Source of the DNA: Nitrospirota bacterium
GTDB lineage: Bacteria; Nitrospirota; Nitrospiria; Nitrospirales; UBA8639
Assembly: GCA_011088105.1 (NCBI GenBank)
Contig: JAALKI010000005.1
Location: forward strand, 1 to 64,000
Reading direction: 5' to 3'
Length of the DNA: 64,000 bases
The translations under genes were made by a program, and so were the position numbers. Under the pieces are notes generated by a model. It saw nothing but the letters and a program-made list of their open reading frames with translations. It did not search any database and was not told the origin of the DNA. Shown piece by piece: positions 46,394 to 54,956 of this stretch. The first letter of the stretch is position 1, and each line of letters opens with the position of its first letter.

Positions 46394-47155
46394 TCAATGG
46401 GTGTCATGATCCGAATCATGTTGGCGAGTTGCTAACCGCTTAGCCAAGGCTTGCAACACGCCAATCGTTCGTGTGGAAAAGTTTTTCTTCTCTGGACCCT
46501 GGGTCTCGTTCGTGAACTGGTGAAGGTCTTCGATGGTATCGATGTCTCGGAGTCTTGGCAGCAGCCCGATCGATAACCCCAACTGCTGGGCTTTGCGTTG
46601 TGTTGAAACACAGACTTCCTGTGTGGACCACGGAATCTCTTCAAATAAACTTGGTGTTGGCTTGCGCAACCCAATGAGATAATATCCTCCATCGACTGTT
46701 GGCCCTAAAACAAGATCATGCGTCGAGAGTGCTTTCAGGGCTTGGTGATAGATTGTGGTGCCTAACGTAGGAAGGTCGGTGCCGACCAGCATGGCTCCTT
46801 GATAACCATGGTCGAATGCCATCTGGAACGCTTGAGCCATGCGTGCGCCGAGGTCTATGCCAACTTGTTGCCAGAGAGGAAGGCTATATTTGGTTCCTAC
46901 GGTTTGAAAAAACGGGTGATCTGGTGACGGAGCACAAGCGAGTATCCGGTCAAACTCTCTGACCGTCTTGCTCCGTTCTAGCGTATCTAGGACCACACTC
47001 CCATGCAGAGTAGCGGCTTCGTCTTCAGTAAGAGGAGGACATAAGCGAGTTTTGACTTGTCCAGGAATTGGGGCCTTGGCAAAAACCATAAGGAGCCATG
47101 AGGCCTGTTGGTTGGAAGGACCCTGTCTTGCTCGTGATCGGGGGCGATGCTTCAT
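46394..47155 (-). CDS. TIGR04282-type glycosyltransferase (DUF2064)
   Basis: GT-A fold nucleotide-sugar transferase of the type often coded next to arsenosugar biosynthesis genes. It shows LLMVFAKAPIPGQVKTRLCPPLTEDEAATLH, GTDLPTL, and VLGPTVDGGYYLIGLRKP. ATG 47153-47155 is preferred; a longer frame would run into the upstream glycosyltransferase gene. It lies 14 bp behind that gene, so the two form a pair. The real acceptor is unknown. Confidence 0.87.
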   Translation of the reverse strand: MKHRPRSRARQGPSNQQASWLLMVFAKAPIPGQVKTRLCPPLTEDEAATLHGSVVLDTLERSKTVREFDRILACAPSPDHPFFQTVGTKYSLPLWQQVGIDLGARMAQAFQMAFDHGYQGAMLVGTDLPTLGTTIYHQALKALSTHDLVLGPTVDGGYYLIGLRKPTPSLFEEIPWSTQEVCVSTQRKAQQLGLSIGLLPRLRDIDTIEDLHQFTNETQGPEKKNFSTRTIGVLQALAKRLATRQHDSDHDTH

Positions 47156-47169
47156 TGATAGCTGATTCT

Positions 47170-47868
47170 CTATCGTACCATCCCATAAAATCGTTGCAGG
47201 GCACGTGGGGCCAACCCAACCCAATATAAAAAGCGAAGTGTCCACATCAGGAGAATAGTGCGAAGCGGGCCTTGTTGTTCCCAACGCCGAAATGATGTGG
47301 TGACTTTATCGCGAAGTGCAGCCATTTCCCCAGCTTTTTTCAAGCGACGAGAGAGTTCTAAGTCTTCCATGATGGGAATGTTGGCAAATCCACCTAGTTG
47401 CTGAAAGATCGATCGTCGGATGAAGATCGCTTGATCTCCTGTCGCCATACGACTCCAACGTGAACGGAAATTCATCATTCGACTAATCACCCACGCCCAC
47501 CCTCGGTCAGTCTCAAATTGGACATCGAATCGTCCCCAATGGATCCGTGTATCGGCCATGGCTTGCTCGATGGCAGTTCGGGCATTGATGGGTAACTGGG
47601 TATCCGCATGGAGAAACACGAGAATGTCGGTTTGTGTGACCATTGCCCCCATATTCATTTGAGTGGCACGTCCTGGTGTAGATACGAGGGTATGCGTATG
47701 ATAGAGCAAGGGACGCTCAAAAAAAGATTGCGCCACTTGGAGGGTTCGGTCTTGACTGCCTCCATCAACCACCACAATCTCGTCAATCTGTAGCTGCGTA
47801 GCCGTTTCCAGCGTGTGCGGGAGTGTCTGCTCTTCATTAAAGGTGGGAATAACCAAGCCAATTGTCAT
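47170..47868 (-). CDS. TIGR04283-type family 2 glycosyltransferase
   Basis: GT2 enzyme with LVIPTFNEEQTLPHTLE, EIVVVDGGSQDRTLQVA, the DxD-like VFLHADTQLP, and GDQAIFIRRSIFQQLGGF. It usually sits beside TIGR04282 proteins near arsS-type radical SAM genes, but no such gene is here. It ends in a hydrophobic stretch (TILLMWTLRFLYWVGL), which may associate it with the membrane. ATG at 47866-47868 or an earlier TTG at 47889. Confidence 0.88.
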   Translation of the reverse strand: MTIGLVIPTFNEEQTLPHTLETATQLQIDEIVVVDGGSQDRTLQVAQSFFERPLLYHTHTLVSTPGRATQMNMGAMVTQTDILVFLHADTQLPINARTAIEQAMADTRIHWGRFDVQFETDRGWAWVISRMMNFRSRWSRMATGDQAIFIRRSIFQQLGGFANIPIMEDLELSRRLKKAGEMAALRDKVTTSFRRWEQQGPLRTILLMWTLRFLYWVGLAPRALQRFYGMVR

Positions 47869-47958
47869 AAGAACAGGATTTCGGCTCAATCAGTATCTAG
47901 ATAAGATTTCGTCACCAGCATGTGTGGGTAGAACAAGAGAGGAGTTGATCAAAGACCA

Positions 47959-48381
47959 TTAGGGTTGGGGCTTAGGCGTTTGAAACATAAAATAGACGAC
48001 CATGATAATGGTCCCCCAATAAATTACATATTTGTGCCAAAACAAGACTTCACCAAAATGGAAAAATGCTAATGCGCAAACAATGGATGCGGCCATGACG
48101 GCATATCGGGTGATCTGCTTGTCGATGGACGAGTAGGCCCAGAGTGCCAGCCCGGTGAAATATAAAATCATAGGAAATGTGGTAATTTCCGCGCCTGTAC
48201 TGGCTGACATAAAGACTTGGATAAAGCCGATAAATACCATGGCCGATCCAACCATTTTCATCCCGACTTTCATGTGTCGGTCTTCACCTGACTCCATATC
48301 GTCTTCGGAGGGGGAATGCGGTGGTGGAATTGGTTCCGGGGTGTCAGAAGATGGCATGTTGCTGGGTGGATCGTGAGACAT
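47959..48381 (-). CDS. Hypothetical membrane protein, 140 aa
   Basis: I do not recognise this protein. The N-terminal 37 residues are Pro/Ser/Glu-rich and probably cytoplasmic; about four hydrophobic segments follow (about 43-60, 66-82, 90-105, 113-130), ending in QTPKPQP. It lies 8 bp behind dcd and is likely co-transcribed. No catalytic motif is seen. Confidence 0.7.
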   Translation of the reverse strand: MSHDPPSNMPSSDTPEPIPPPHSPSEDDMESGEDRHMKVGMKMVGSAMVFIGFIQVFMSASTGAEITTFPMILYFTGLALWAYSSIDKQITRYAVMAASIVCALAFFHFGEVLFWHKYVIYWGTIIMVVYFMFQTPKPQP

Positions 48382-48389
48382 GAAAAGCC

Positions 48390-49547
48390 TTACTGAAAAT
48401 GTTTACTTAATGTCAGGCCTTGCCGGTGATATGAGGAGCCTGAAGCCGATCCGTACAGTTTTGTGGGAATGGCTCGCATCTTTTCGTAGACAACCTTAAA
48501 AAAAGTTTGTCCGTCATGAATCATAAAGGGCACGTCATGAGGGCGAACTTCTAAGACGGCTTGTGTCCCTTTTCGCGAACCGCTTCCAGCTCCAAAGCCA
48601 GGGTCGAAAAATCCAGCATAGTGGGTGCGTAATTCACCACATCCGGCTTCATAGGCCACCATTTCGGCTGCGTATTCAGGTGGAACATGAATGCGCTCTT
48701 TTGACGCCAGGATGTAAAACTCTTCGGGTTCTAAAAGAATTGTGGCATTAGGATGACGGTACAACGGTTCCCAGAAATCAACGGCAGCGTAGCATCCAAT
48801 CTTTGTGAGATCAATCACATGGCTGTTTTTTTTTGCGCGGTAGCCCACAATGTTGTTTTGTGATTGTGGGGCGCCTTGTAAGTCAATCCTAAGAAAAAGC
48901 CCATGGTTTCGTCGGATCTCGCTGGTGGCAAGGGGGGCATTGGTTTTGACAGTTTGGCCGTTGGCAAACAACAAAGGCGTCTTGCCGTGGAGTGTGGCTA
49001 ATTGTGTATCTAAGACCGTTGGTCGGCCGGCTATCAGACGCAACTGATTTAATGCTAATCCAGTACAAACATGAATGGTAAAGGAGCGTGGCACCACTTC
49101 CAAGTATAAAGGACCATGGTATCCTGCTCGAATTTCGTCGAATCCGACATTCAAATCGGTGATGACTCGTGTGAAAATATCCAACCGACCGGTTGAACTT
49201 TTTGGGTTTGTCCGGCCTCGGAGTGTTTTGGGGAGATGAAGGTGTTCTAATAATGGAACTAAATAGACATGCCCTTTTTCGAGAATCGCTCCTTGCGTCA
49301 GATCCATTTCATACATCACCAGGTCTGATTTGTAGGCGTCAAAAGCACCGAGTCGGCTCTTGACGTCTGAGCGTTCCGGCAAAAAACTACTGATGAGTCG
49401 GTAGGCGGTACGACCTAATCGCAGATCCAGACTGGCAGGCTGGATCTGTGGCTCTTCAATGGGAACATCTGCTTGAATGGCCCCTTGCTGGATACACCGG
49501 TGGATTTCCTGATAGGGAAGGATGCCCTGTCGTGGTGACTTGGCCAT
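48390..49547 (-). CDS. dcd: 2'-deoxycytidine 5'-triphosphate deaminase, two-domain form
   Basis: A 385-residue protein with two trimeric-dUTPase/dCTP-deaminase folds in tandem; it supplies dUTP for dTTP synthesis. The first domain has QIQPASLDLRLG and LRGRTNPKSSTGRLDIF; the second has IDLTKIGCYAAVDFWEPL and ETRY-like ELRTHYAGFFDPGFGAGSGSRKGTQAVLEVRPHDVP. The double length matches a known alphaproteobacterial-type Dcd. Its ATG overlaps the kamA stop by a base. Confidence 0.87.
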   Translation of the reverse strand: MAKSPRQGILPYQEIHRCIQQGAIQADVPIEEPQIQPASLDLRLGRTAYRLISSFLPERSDVKSRLGAFDAYKSDLVMYEMDLTQGAILEKGHVYLVPLLEHLHLPKTLRGRTNPKSSTGRLDIFTRVITDLNVGFDEIRAGYHGPLYLEVVPRSFTIHVCTGLALNQLRLIAGRPTVLDTQLATLHGKTPLLFANGQTVKTNAPLATSEIRRNHGLFLRIDLQGAPQSQNNIVGYRAKKNSHVIDLTKIGCYAAVDFWEPLYRHPNATILLEPEEFYILASKERIHVPPEYAAEMVAYEAGCGELRTHYAGFFDPGFGAGSGSRKGTQAVLEVRPHDVPFMIHDGQTFFKVVYEKMRAIPTKLYGSASGSSYHRQGLTLSKHFQ

Positions 49548-50671
49548 TAGAAAGCGTCTCGGGCACCATTGCTACAGAGTGCTGGAGGTGTGGTGGTGTC
49601 GACCATAGGCAATTCGCGCGTGCGTGTCTCATTGGGTTGCGGATAGTGATAGGTCTTGTTCTCATAGTTTTTTAAGAGGGCGCCTTCTTCATTCAGATTC
49701 AGCAAATACTCATTGGGAAGAAGGGGGATTTTCCCGCCACCGCCCGGCGCATCGATGACAAAATGAGGAACGGCCATTCCACTGGTATGGCCTTGCAAAG
49801 CTTGAATGATTCTTAGTCCGGTTTCGACGGTGGTACGGAAATGATTCGTTCCTTTCGTCAAATCCGCTTGATAGAGATAGTAAGGTTTCACGCGAGCTAG
49901 CAAGAGCTGGTGCATCAACTGTTTCATAATTTCTGGATCATCATTCACTCCCTTGAGGAGCACCGTTTGTGCGCCAAGCGGAATACCCGTATCGGCCAGA
50001 CGTCCACAGGCTTTTTTCACCTCAGGGGTGAGTTCGTCGGGGTGGTTAAAATGGAGGTTCATATAGATCGGGTGATACTGTTTCATGATCTCACAGAGTT
50101 CTGGGGTAATCCGTTGCGGAAGCGTGCCCGGCACACGGGTTCCAAACCGAATCAACTCCAAATGAGGGATGGTGCGAAGGGCTTTCAAAATCCGCTCGAT
50201 TAAATAATCTGGCAAGAGCAACGGATCTCCACCTGACAAGATGACATCTCGTACCTCCGTATGTTCGTGGAGATAGGCGATGGCTCGATCAAGTTCCCCT
50301 TTTTTCAAAAACCCAGGTTTGCCGACGAGGCGTTTTCTCGTACAAAATCGGCAATAGATTGGACATTGATTGGTTACCATGAGAAGTGCCCGATCAGGGT
50401 AGCGATGGACTAGGTGGGGCACCGGACTATCGGTGTCTTCTTCAAGGGGATCATCTGGGGCATCGATGTCATCCATCTCTATCGCTTCAGGCACAACTTG
50501 TTTCCAAATGGCGTCGCCTTTTTCCTTAATAGTTGACAGCACCGTTGGTGTGATTCGCATAGGGTAGGGTCCAACGACAGCCTCCACTTCTTGAGGGTCG
50601 ACCCCCAGATGTTTCGCAAGATCTTTAGGTTTAGTAATGCTTTGCGCCAGAATACGTTTCCAGTCTTCCAT
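49547..50671 (-). CDS. kamA: KamA family lysine 2,3-aminomutase
   Basis: Radical SAM, PLP-dependent enzyme converting L-lysine to beta-lysine. The cluster-binding CxxxCxxC is in NQCPIYCRFCTRKRLVG, followed by ILSGGDPLLLPD, the HFNHPDELTPE block and the PLP-binding region FVIDAPGGGGKIPLLP. Two acidic residues that contact the lysine side chain in characterised lysine enzymes appear kept (YQADLTKG and VIDAPGG), so lysine is favoured over glutamate. The 374 residues are shorter than clostridial LAM. No ablB acetyltransferase is adjacent. Confidence 0.88.
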   Translation of the reverse strand: MEDWKRILAQSITKPKDLAKHLGVDPQEVEAVVGPYPMRITPTVLSTIKEKGDAIWKQVVPEAIEMDDIDAPDDPLEEDTDSPVPHLVHRYPDRALLMVTNQCPIYCRFCTRKRLVGKPGFLKKGELDRAIAYLHEHTEVRDVILSGGDPLLLPDYLIERILKALRTIPHLELIRFGTRVPGTLPQRITPELCEIMKQYHPIYMNLHFNHPDELTPEVKKACGRLADTGIPLGAQTVLLKGVNDDPEIMKQLMHQLLLARVKPYYLYQADLTKGTNHFRTTVETGLRIIQALQGHTSGMAVPHFVIDAPGGGGKIPLLPNEYLLNLNEEGALLKNYENKTYHYPQPNETRTRELPMVDTTTPPALCSNGARDAF

Positions 50672-50716
50672 ATATGCTCACCTCATTGTCCGAATTGCTG
50701 GGTCATATCGGGACCA

Positions 50717-50974
50717 TCATGAATTTCCCTCATGCACAACGGCTGTTTGGGGTTTGTAAGTTTCCAAATATTCTAAGATGTCCTCGGTTTCTGTGAGTAC
50801 GGTCTCTCCATCCACCAGGACAGGTACATAGTATTGACCGGATACCTCAAAGACTTGTTTCCGAAGAGGGCGAAAGTCTTGGACGACCACATCCTCATAG
50901 GAAATTGCGCGATCGGCAAGCTTCTCACGTACAACTGCACAGTCTGGACACCACTGGGTATGATAAAGAGTCAT
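50717..50974 (-). CDS. Glutaredoxin-like protein with GST N-terminal fold
   Basis: An 85-residue thioredoxin-fold protein, with the redox motif WCPDC near the start (MTLYHTQWCPDCAVVREKL), cis-Pro in YYVPVLVDGE and TETEDILEYLE. It resembles glutaredoxins fused to or derived from GST N-domains. ATG 50972-50974 is chosen; an earlier ATG at 51019 would overlap the upstream gene and add 15 unlikely residues. Confidence 0.85.
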   Translation of the reverse strand: MTLYHTQWCPDCAVVREKLADRAISYEDVVVQDFRPLRKQVFEVSGQYYVPVLVDGETVLTETEDILEYLETYKPQTAVVHEGNS

Positions 50975-50999
50975 GAAATAACAAGCTCCATGTGAAGAA

Positions 51000-52442
51000 T
51001 CATGCGCACATTTCTTCACGGCAAGGAATCATAATGGCGTCTCGCATGCCATGGATAATTTTTTTATCCTTTGGGCACATGGTGGCCAGGATCCCATTCA
51101 ATGTGACTTGATCGCCTTCAACGCAATAATAAGGAGATAGTCGAGTGCGGCCTTCCATGGTCTTCCACACTTGGTGGTCTTCATCAAAATATTTTAAGGT
51201 TGAGAGCCGGCCCTTGTGAAACTCTTGCAAAATAGATGGGGTTTGAGAAAATGATGTTAATGCGCTGTCGATAACCTCGATCCATTTCGCCTGTGAGAGG
51301 TCATGGCCAATCGATACCCCTCGGCTTCCCCAGGCTAACTCTGAAAAACCTGAAGGTTTGATCACATAACGCCGCTGTTTCTGAGACGCTTGCCCGAGAA
51401 CCTTCCAATCCGATACGGCCCGGTCTTCTACGTGAAGACCGGGAATGATGGCTGAAGGGGGAAGAGGCTGTGGATCTAGGACCCATGTTCGAGGAATCGT
51501 GGTTTGTAAAACATCAAGCGTTTCGCCTGTCAAGGCTTTTTCCCAGAACTGTTCTACCATTGGATGGTGAAATAAGGCAAAGGCGAGTTTTTCTTCAAGC
51601 CAAGGCTTGAACGGGGGGGTGATGATCGTTCGGCCTTTTTTGGCACTGTACATGATGAGTTCAGCCTTTGGAATATTGGGAAGATCGAACAGTTCGAAAA
51701 AGCGGTAGATCATTGAGATGATCTCATTCCCAAAGTAGCCAGGAGCGACCAAGCCCTCCTCAGTAAATTTTAGATCTTTGGGGTGCAGACATGCTGCATC
51801 AATTCCATGATGCAGCAGCTGCCCGGCTACCCATTGCATTTCCTGTTGATACGATACGGATTCATCTGAGACCACGATGGCTACTCGAAGTGGACGATCT
51901 CCTGTACGGTGACGAATCATGGAGGCAAAGCCTGCAATCATTCCATTACCTCCTCCTACGACGTCAGTTCCTCTTTCTGCATAAGCGCGTGAGAGACTGC
52001 CTGTGAGGCCGATTCCCCCGGGTACTGAATCTAATTCGGTCATGATCATGCCCTGGTCTGTGGGAATGACGTCGGGTCGAATGACATCGGGTAATATATC
52101 CCGAAACCGATTCATTCTGGCATAGTCAAGCAAGGCCTTTGGTTTTCCTTGGTCCAGATATTGGTGAATCCAGGAGGGTTCTTGTCCTCGCACACTGTCA
52201 AGGTACAAGCGATTGCAGGCTTGATAAAACGCTAGAAGATGGTGCCCCAAACCATGGAAAAATGCCACATTGCTGGATGAAAGGGGAAACGGTGTAGAGG
52301 CTAATCGCCAAGAAATTGGTTGTTGTGCATGAAGAAAGCCATCGGTTGTGAGATGATCACGAAGGGCTCGGAACTCGGAGTCATCCGAAAAAAGTAAGGA
52401 TTGGTCGGCTGTGTGTGAAGGCAGCAGGGTGGTTTCTGTCAC
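51000..52442 (-). CDS. Circularly permuted ATP-grasp-like protein, unknown substrate
   Basis: A 480-residue soluble protein. ATP-grasp-like features appear in a permuted order: an acidic metal-site-like motif TELDSVPGGIGL comes early (about 133-144), while the ATP-binding Lys/Gly segment VIKPSGFSELAWGSRGVSIG (about 369-388) and ILQEFHKG (about 413-420) come later. This order matches circularly permuted ATP-grasp ligases. The C-terminus holds RDAIMIPC. It is upstream of glutaredoxin and kamA on the same strand. I know of no assigned function. Family call from motifs only. Confidence 0.55.
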   Translation of the reverse strand: MTETTLLPSHTADQSLLFSDDSEFRALRDHLTTDGFLHAQQPISWRLASTPFPLSSSNVAFFHGLGHHLLAFYQACNRLYLDSVRGQEPSWIHQYLDQGKPKALLDYARMNRFRDILPDVIRPDVIPTDQGMIMTELDSVPGGIGLTGSLSRAYAERGTDVVGGGNGMIAGFASMIRHRTGDRPLRVAIVVSDESVSYQQEMQWVAGQLLHHGIDAACLHPKDLKFTEEGLVAPGYFGNEIISMIYRFFELFDLPNIPKAELIMYSAKKGRTIITPPFKPWLEEKLAFALFHHPMVEQFWEKALTGETLDVLQTTIPRTWVLDPQPLPPSAIIPGLHVEDRAVSDWKVLGQASQKQRRYVIKPSGFSELAWGSRGVSIGHDLSQAKWIEVIDSALTSFSQTPSILQEFHKGRLSTLKYFDEDHQVWKTMEGRTRLSPYYCVEGDQVTLNGILATMCPKDKKIIHGMRDAIMIPCREEMCA

Positions 52443-52528
52443 GATATTTTGGGATTAGTCGGCATGTGAATATCAAACTCTGTTCAGAATCGTAGCATGC
52501 TATCTTTGGGTCAGACAAGTGAAGAGGA

Positions 52529-53041
52529 TTAGGTGGAGACAAACTTTAGGGAAACGGAGTTAATACAATAGCGAAGGCCTGTGGGCTGAGGCCCATCGTT
52601 GAAAACATGTCCCAGGTGCCCACCGCATCGAGCGCAGTGAACTTCAGTTCGAGGGTAGAGCAGTTTCCAGTCTGTTTTCGTTCCAATCACGGAGTCGTTG
52701 AGAGGTGCCCAAAAGCTTGGCCAGCCGGTTTGACTGTCGTATTTGGTTTCTGAAGAAAATAATGGAAGATCACAGCCGGTGCAGTGATACTGCCCTTTGG
52801 TTTTCTGTTGATAATAGGCATTTTGGTAGGGGGGCTCTGTCGCTTCTTCACGGAGCACACGAAATTGCATGGGAGTTAACTGTGCTCGCCATTCTGCGTT
52901 GGACTTCGATATGATGAATGGCGTGCTGGCGCCATAGACAAAGGGAGCAAACATGCCAAGTGTTTTGCCCACTGCCTCTAACCCTAAGAGTAGACTGATT
53001 TTAACAAGCGCTCTTCGACTCATGGTCATGGTGTGAGACAT
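52529..53041 (-). CDS. msrB: Peptide-methionine (R)-S-oxide reductase, exported
   Basis: MsrB repairs R-methionine sulfoxide in proteins. The zinc Cys pairs CTGC and CARC, the block SQTGWPSFWAP, and the catalytic Cys in RYCINSVSLKF are all present. The N-terminus (about 36 residues) holds a twin-arginine-like SRRALVK followed by a hydrophobic stretch, so the enzyme is probably exported and acts in the periplasm. The 170 residues include the leader. Confidence 0.92.
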   Translation of the reverse strand: MSHTMTMSRRALVKISLLLGLEAVGKTLGMFAPFVYGASTPFIISKSNAEWRAQLTPMQFRVLREEATEPPYQNAYYQQKTKGQYHCTGCDLPLFSSETKYDSQTGWPSFWAPLNDSVIGTKTDWKLLYPRTEVHCARCGGHLGHVFNDGPQPTGLRYCINSVSLKFVST

Positions 53042-53179
53042 GGGATTTACCTTTCTGTTCGTTGCGAACCATATACGTGAAACGGGATAAAGATCAGGTC
53101 CCTTGTAGTCTTGCTTTGAGCGAAAACATTACAAGGCCGGGCATGGCCACGATTCACTAAGCCAAATGGAGCGAATTCC

Positions 53180-54007
53180 ATGACATGGCATCAAACGGGT
53201 GTTTCTACAACCAATCTTCCTCCATCGTGGCTTTGCCAGCTTCCTTCCAAAGATTATTGGTCTACGCCTTTTGCTGAAAGCTTGTTCTCCCAACTCGATC
53301 TTCCAGTGGGGGCATCCGTTTTAGATATTGCGTGTGGCGATGGCATCCCAGCATTTTGTCTGGCCCATCGTGTCGGCCCGACCGGTCGTGTCGTGGGTAT
53401 TGATCTAAATGAGGCCCAGCTTATTCGAGCCCGGGCCTGTCAAGGTCCCTACTTTCCGTGGCTAGAATTTCGTCGTGAAGATCTTCGTGCTCTCTCTTCA
53501 GATCTAGAGCGGTTCGATCGTATCACGGGAAATTTAGCCTTCATGTTTTTCCGACCTCATCGAAAAGAAGCCCTTCAGGCATTGACCCAATTTCTCAAAC
53601 CTGGAGGGCAACTCGTTTTTACGTTTCCCTCTCTCGGCACCTTCGATTCTCTGTGGCAACGGGTAGACCAGGAAATGGCGAGCCGAGGATATACAACGGA
53701 ACGAAAGGAGCTTGCAGCCTATATTGCGGAGCGACCATCGGCTGCGGATGCACGGCAGTGGCTTCTCGAGATTGGATTGGAACGGGTAGCTGTGTTCGAG
53801 CAACCATTACAGGTGGAAACAGATGCGGGGAATGCCTTTCTGTATCATCCTTTGTTACGAGGAGGATTTCTTGAAGATGTCTATGATTGTTTCACGGAAC
53901 AAGAACTTGCCGATAGCGTCATGAATGCAGTGGCGTATGACATCCACAGTTTCATGCCATTAATCGCCCAGCGTTGTGTGATGTCTGGATGGCATGTCAA
54001 GTCTTAA
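53180..54007 (+). CDS. Class I SAM-dependent methyltransferase
   Basis: A 275-residue methyltransferase of the UbiE/Methyltransf_11 or 25 type. Motif I is SVLDIACGDGIPAFCLAHRVGPTGRVVGIDLNEAQL, and later motifs are RFDRITGNLAFMFFRPHRK and FLKPGGQLVFTFPS. The substrate is unknown. It is alone on the + strand between - strand genes and is not obviously linked to a pathway. Confidence 0.85.
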   Translation: MTWHQTGVSTTNLPPSWLCQLPSKDYWSTPFAESLFSQLDLPVGASVLDIACGDGIPAFCLAHRVGPTGRVVGIDLNEAQLIRARACQGPYFPWLEFRREDLRALSSDLERFDRITGNLAFMFFRPHRKEALQALTQFLKPGGQLVFTFPSLGTFDSLWQRVDQEMASRGYTTERKELAAYIAERPSAADARQWLLEIGLERVAVFEQPLQVETDAGNAFLYHPLLRGGFLEDVYDCFTEQELADSVMNAVAYDIHSFMPLIAQRCVMSGWHVKS

Positions 54008-54033
54008 GCGGGAGGCAGGTTCCCAACGAGAAC

Positions 54034-54891
54034 CTATTCAGGCTCTTCGTGACGAATATGTAAGAATACTGGAAAGCGAGGGACGCCGTTTTTCGTGAAT
54101 CCTTGGTAGCGAAAGGTAATACGACTGTGTATGGGCGGTGGGTGTCGTCTGTGTTCATGTGTGAGCCCGCTGCCAACATAAAAGACTACCCCCTCATCGG
54201 TTTGTACCTTGAGTGAGCCAACCAACCCGGCAAATTGACCTTTGCCGGGGCGATAGCCAATCACCGTTGCCTCTGCATCAGTAAACGGTTTCAGCTTCAG
54301 TAAATCCTGACTGCGTCCACTAGCATAATGGGCAGTTTTCTTGTGGAGCATTAAGCCCTCACCACCCTGTTCAATGATGGTTTGGAATTGTTGCCTCAAG
54401 GCCTCTTCGCTGGCAATATTTTCTTGTGGAATCATCGTCAGGTAGGGAGAATGAGCTTGTTCTACCAAGAGCCTCATGGCGTTCATACGTTGTTCAAAGG
54501 GGCCATGATGTTGGGGAAGGTCAAATATCATAAAGCGAATCAGCTCCCAGCCTTCATGAGGTGTGTGCTTTCTGACAACAGACGATACGTCCTCATACTG
54601 TCCTCGACCTATCCATAGCTCTCCATCTAAAGGGGTGTTGGGGAAGTGTTTGGTAAACCACGTCGGTGCGGCAAATACGTTGCCGCCACGTGAAAAAAGT
54701 TGGGTACCATCCCAACGAGCACGGACGCCATCCAGTTTTTCACTGACGAGATATTGACGGACGTCGATGTCTGGATGATAGCGTGTGGCCATCATCAAAT
54801 CGGGGATCGCGTCGGCGGGAAGAGCCGGCCATGGCAGGAGCGCCATGATGAAGAAAACCGCGAGTGTTAACCAGCGTTGTTGGGGCATGGG
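54034..54891 (-). CDS. ATP-dependent DNA ligase, minimal exported type (LigE-like)
   Basis: Small ATP-dependent ligase with the adenylated Lys in EKLDGVRARWDG, DGELWIGRG, FMIFDLP, EGLMLHKKTAHY and LLKLKPFTDAEATVIGYRPGKG, then a short OB domain. A signal peptide precedes it (RWLTLAVFFIMALLPWPALPADA), so it should act in the periplasm. LigE-type enzymes are tied to DNA uptake or repair of entering DNA, but this is not settled. The start is ATG 54889-54891, because a later start would remove the signal. Confidence 0.88.
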   Translation of the reverse strand, partial: PMPQQRWLTLAVFFIMALLPWPALPADAIPDLMMATRYHPDIDVRQYLVSEKLDGVRARWDGTQLFSRGGNVFAAPTWFTKHFPNTPLDGELWIGRGQYEDVSSVVRKHTPHEGWELIRFMIFDLPQHHGPFEQRMNAMRLLVEQAHSPYLTMIPQENIASEEALRQQFQTIIEQGGEGLMLHKKTAHYASGRSQDLLKLKPFTDAEATVIGYRPGKGQFAGLVGSLKVQTDEGVVFYVGSGLTHEHRRHPPPIHSRITFRYQGFTKNGVPRFPVFLHIRHEEPE

Positions 54892-54956
54892 TGTTCGAAG
54901 GACCGGCCTTTTCACTCATGGCCATGTTCTTTATTCCCGGACTTTTAAATAGTGTC

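Noticed and set aside
49547-50671. N-acetyl-beta-lysine osmolyte operon (ablA-ablB)
   Set aside because: KamA is present but no AblB-type acetyltransferase is adjacent; the partner gene is an ATP-grasp-like protein instead.
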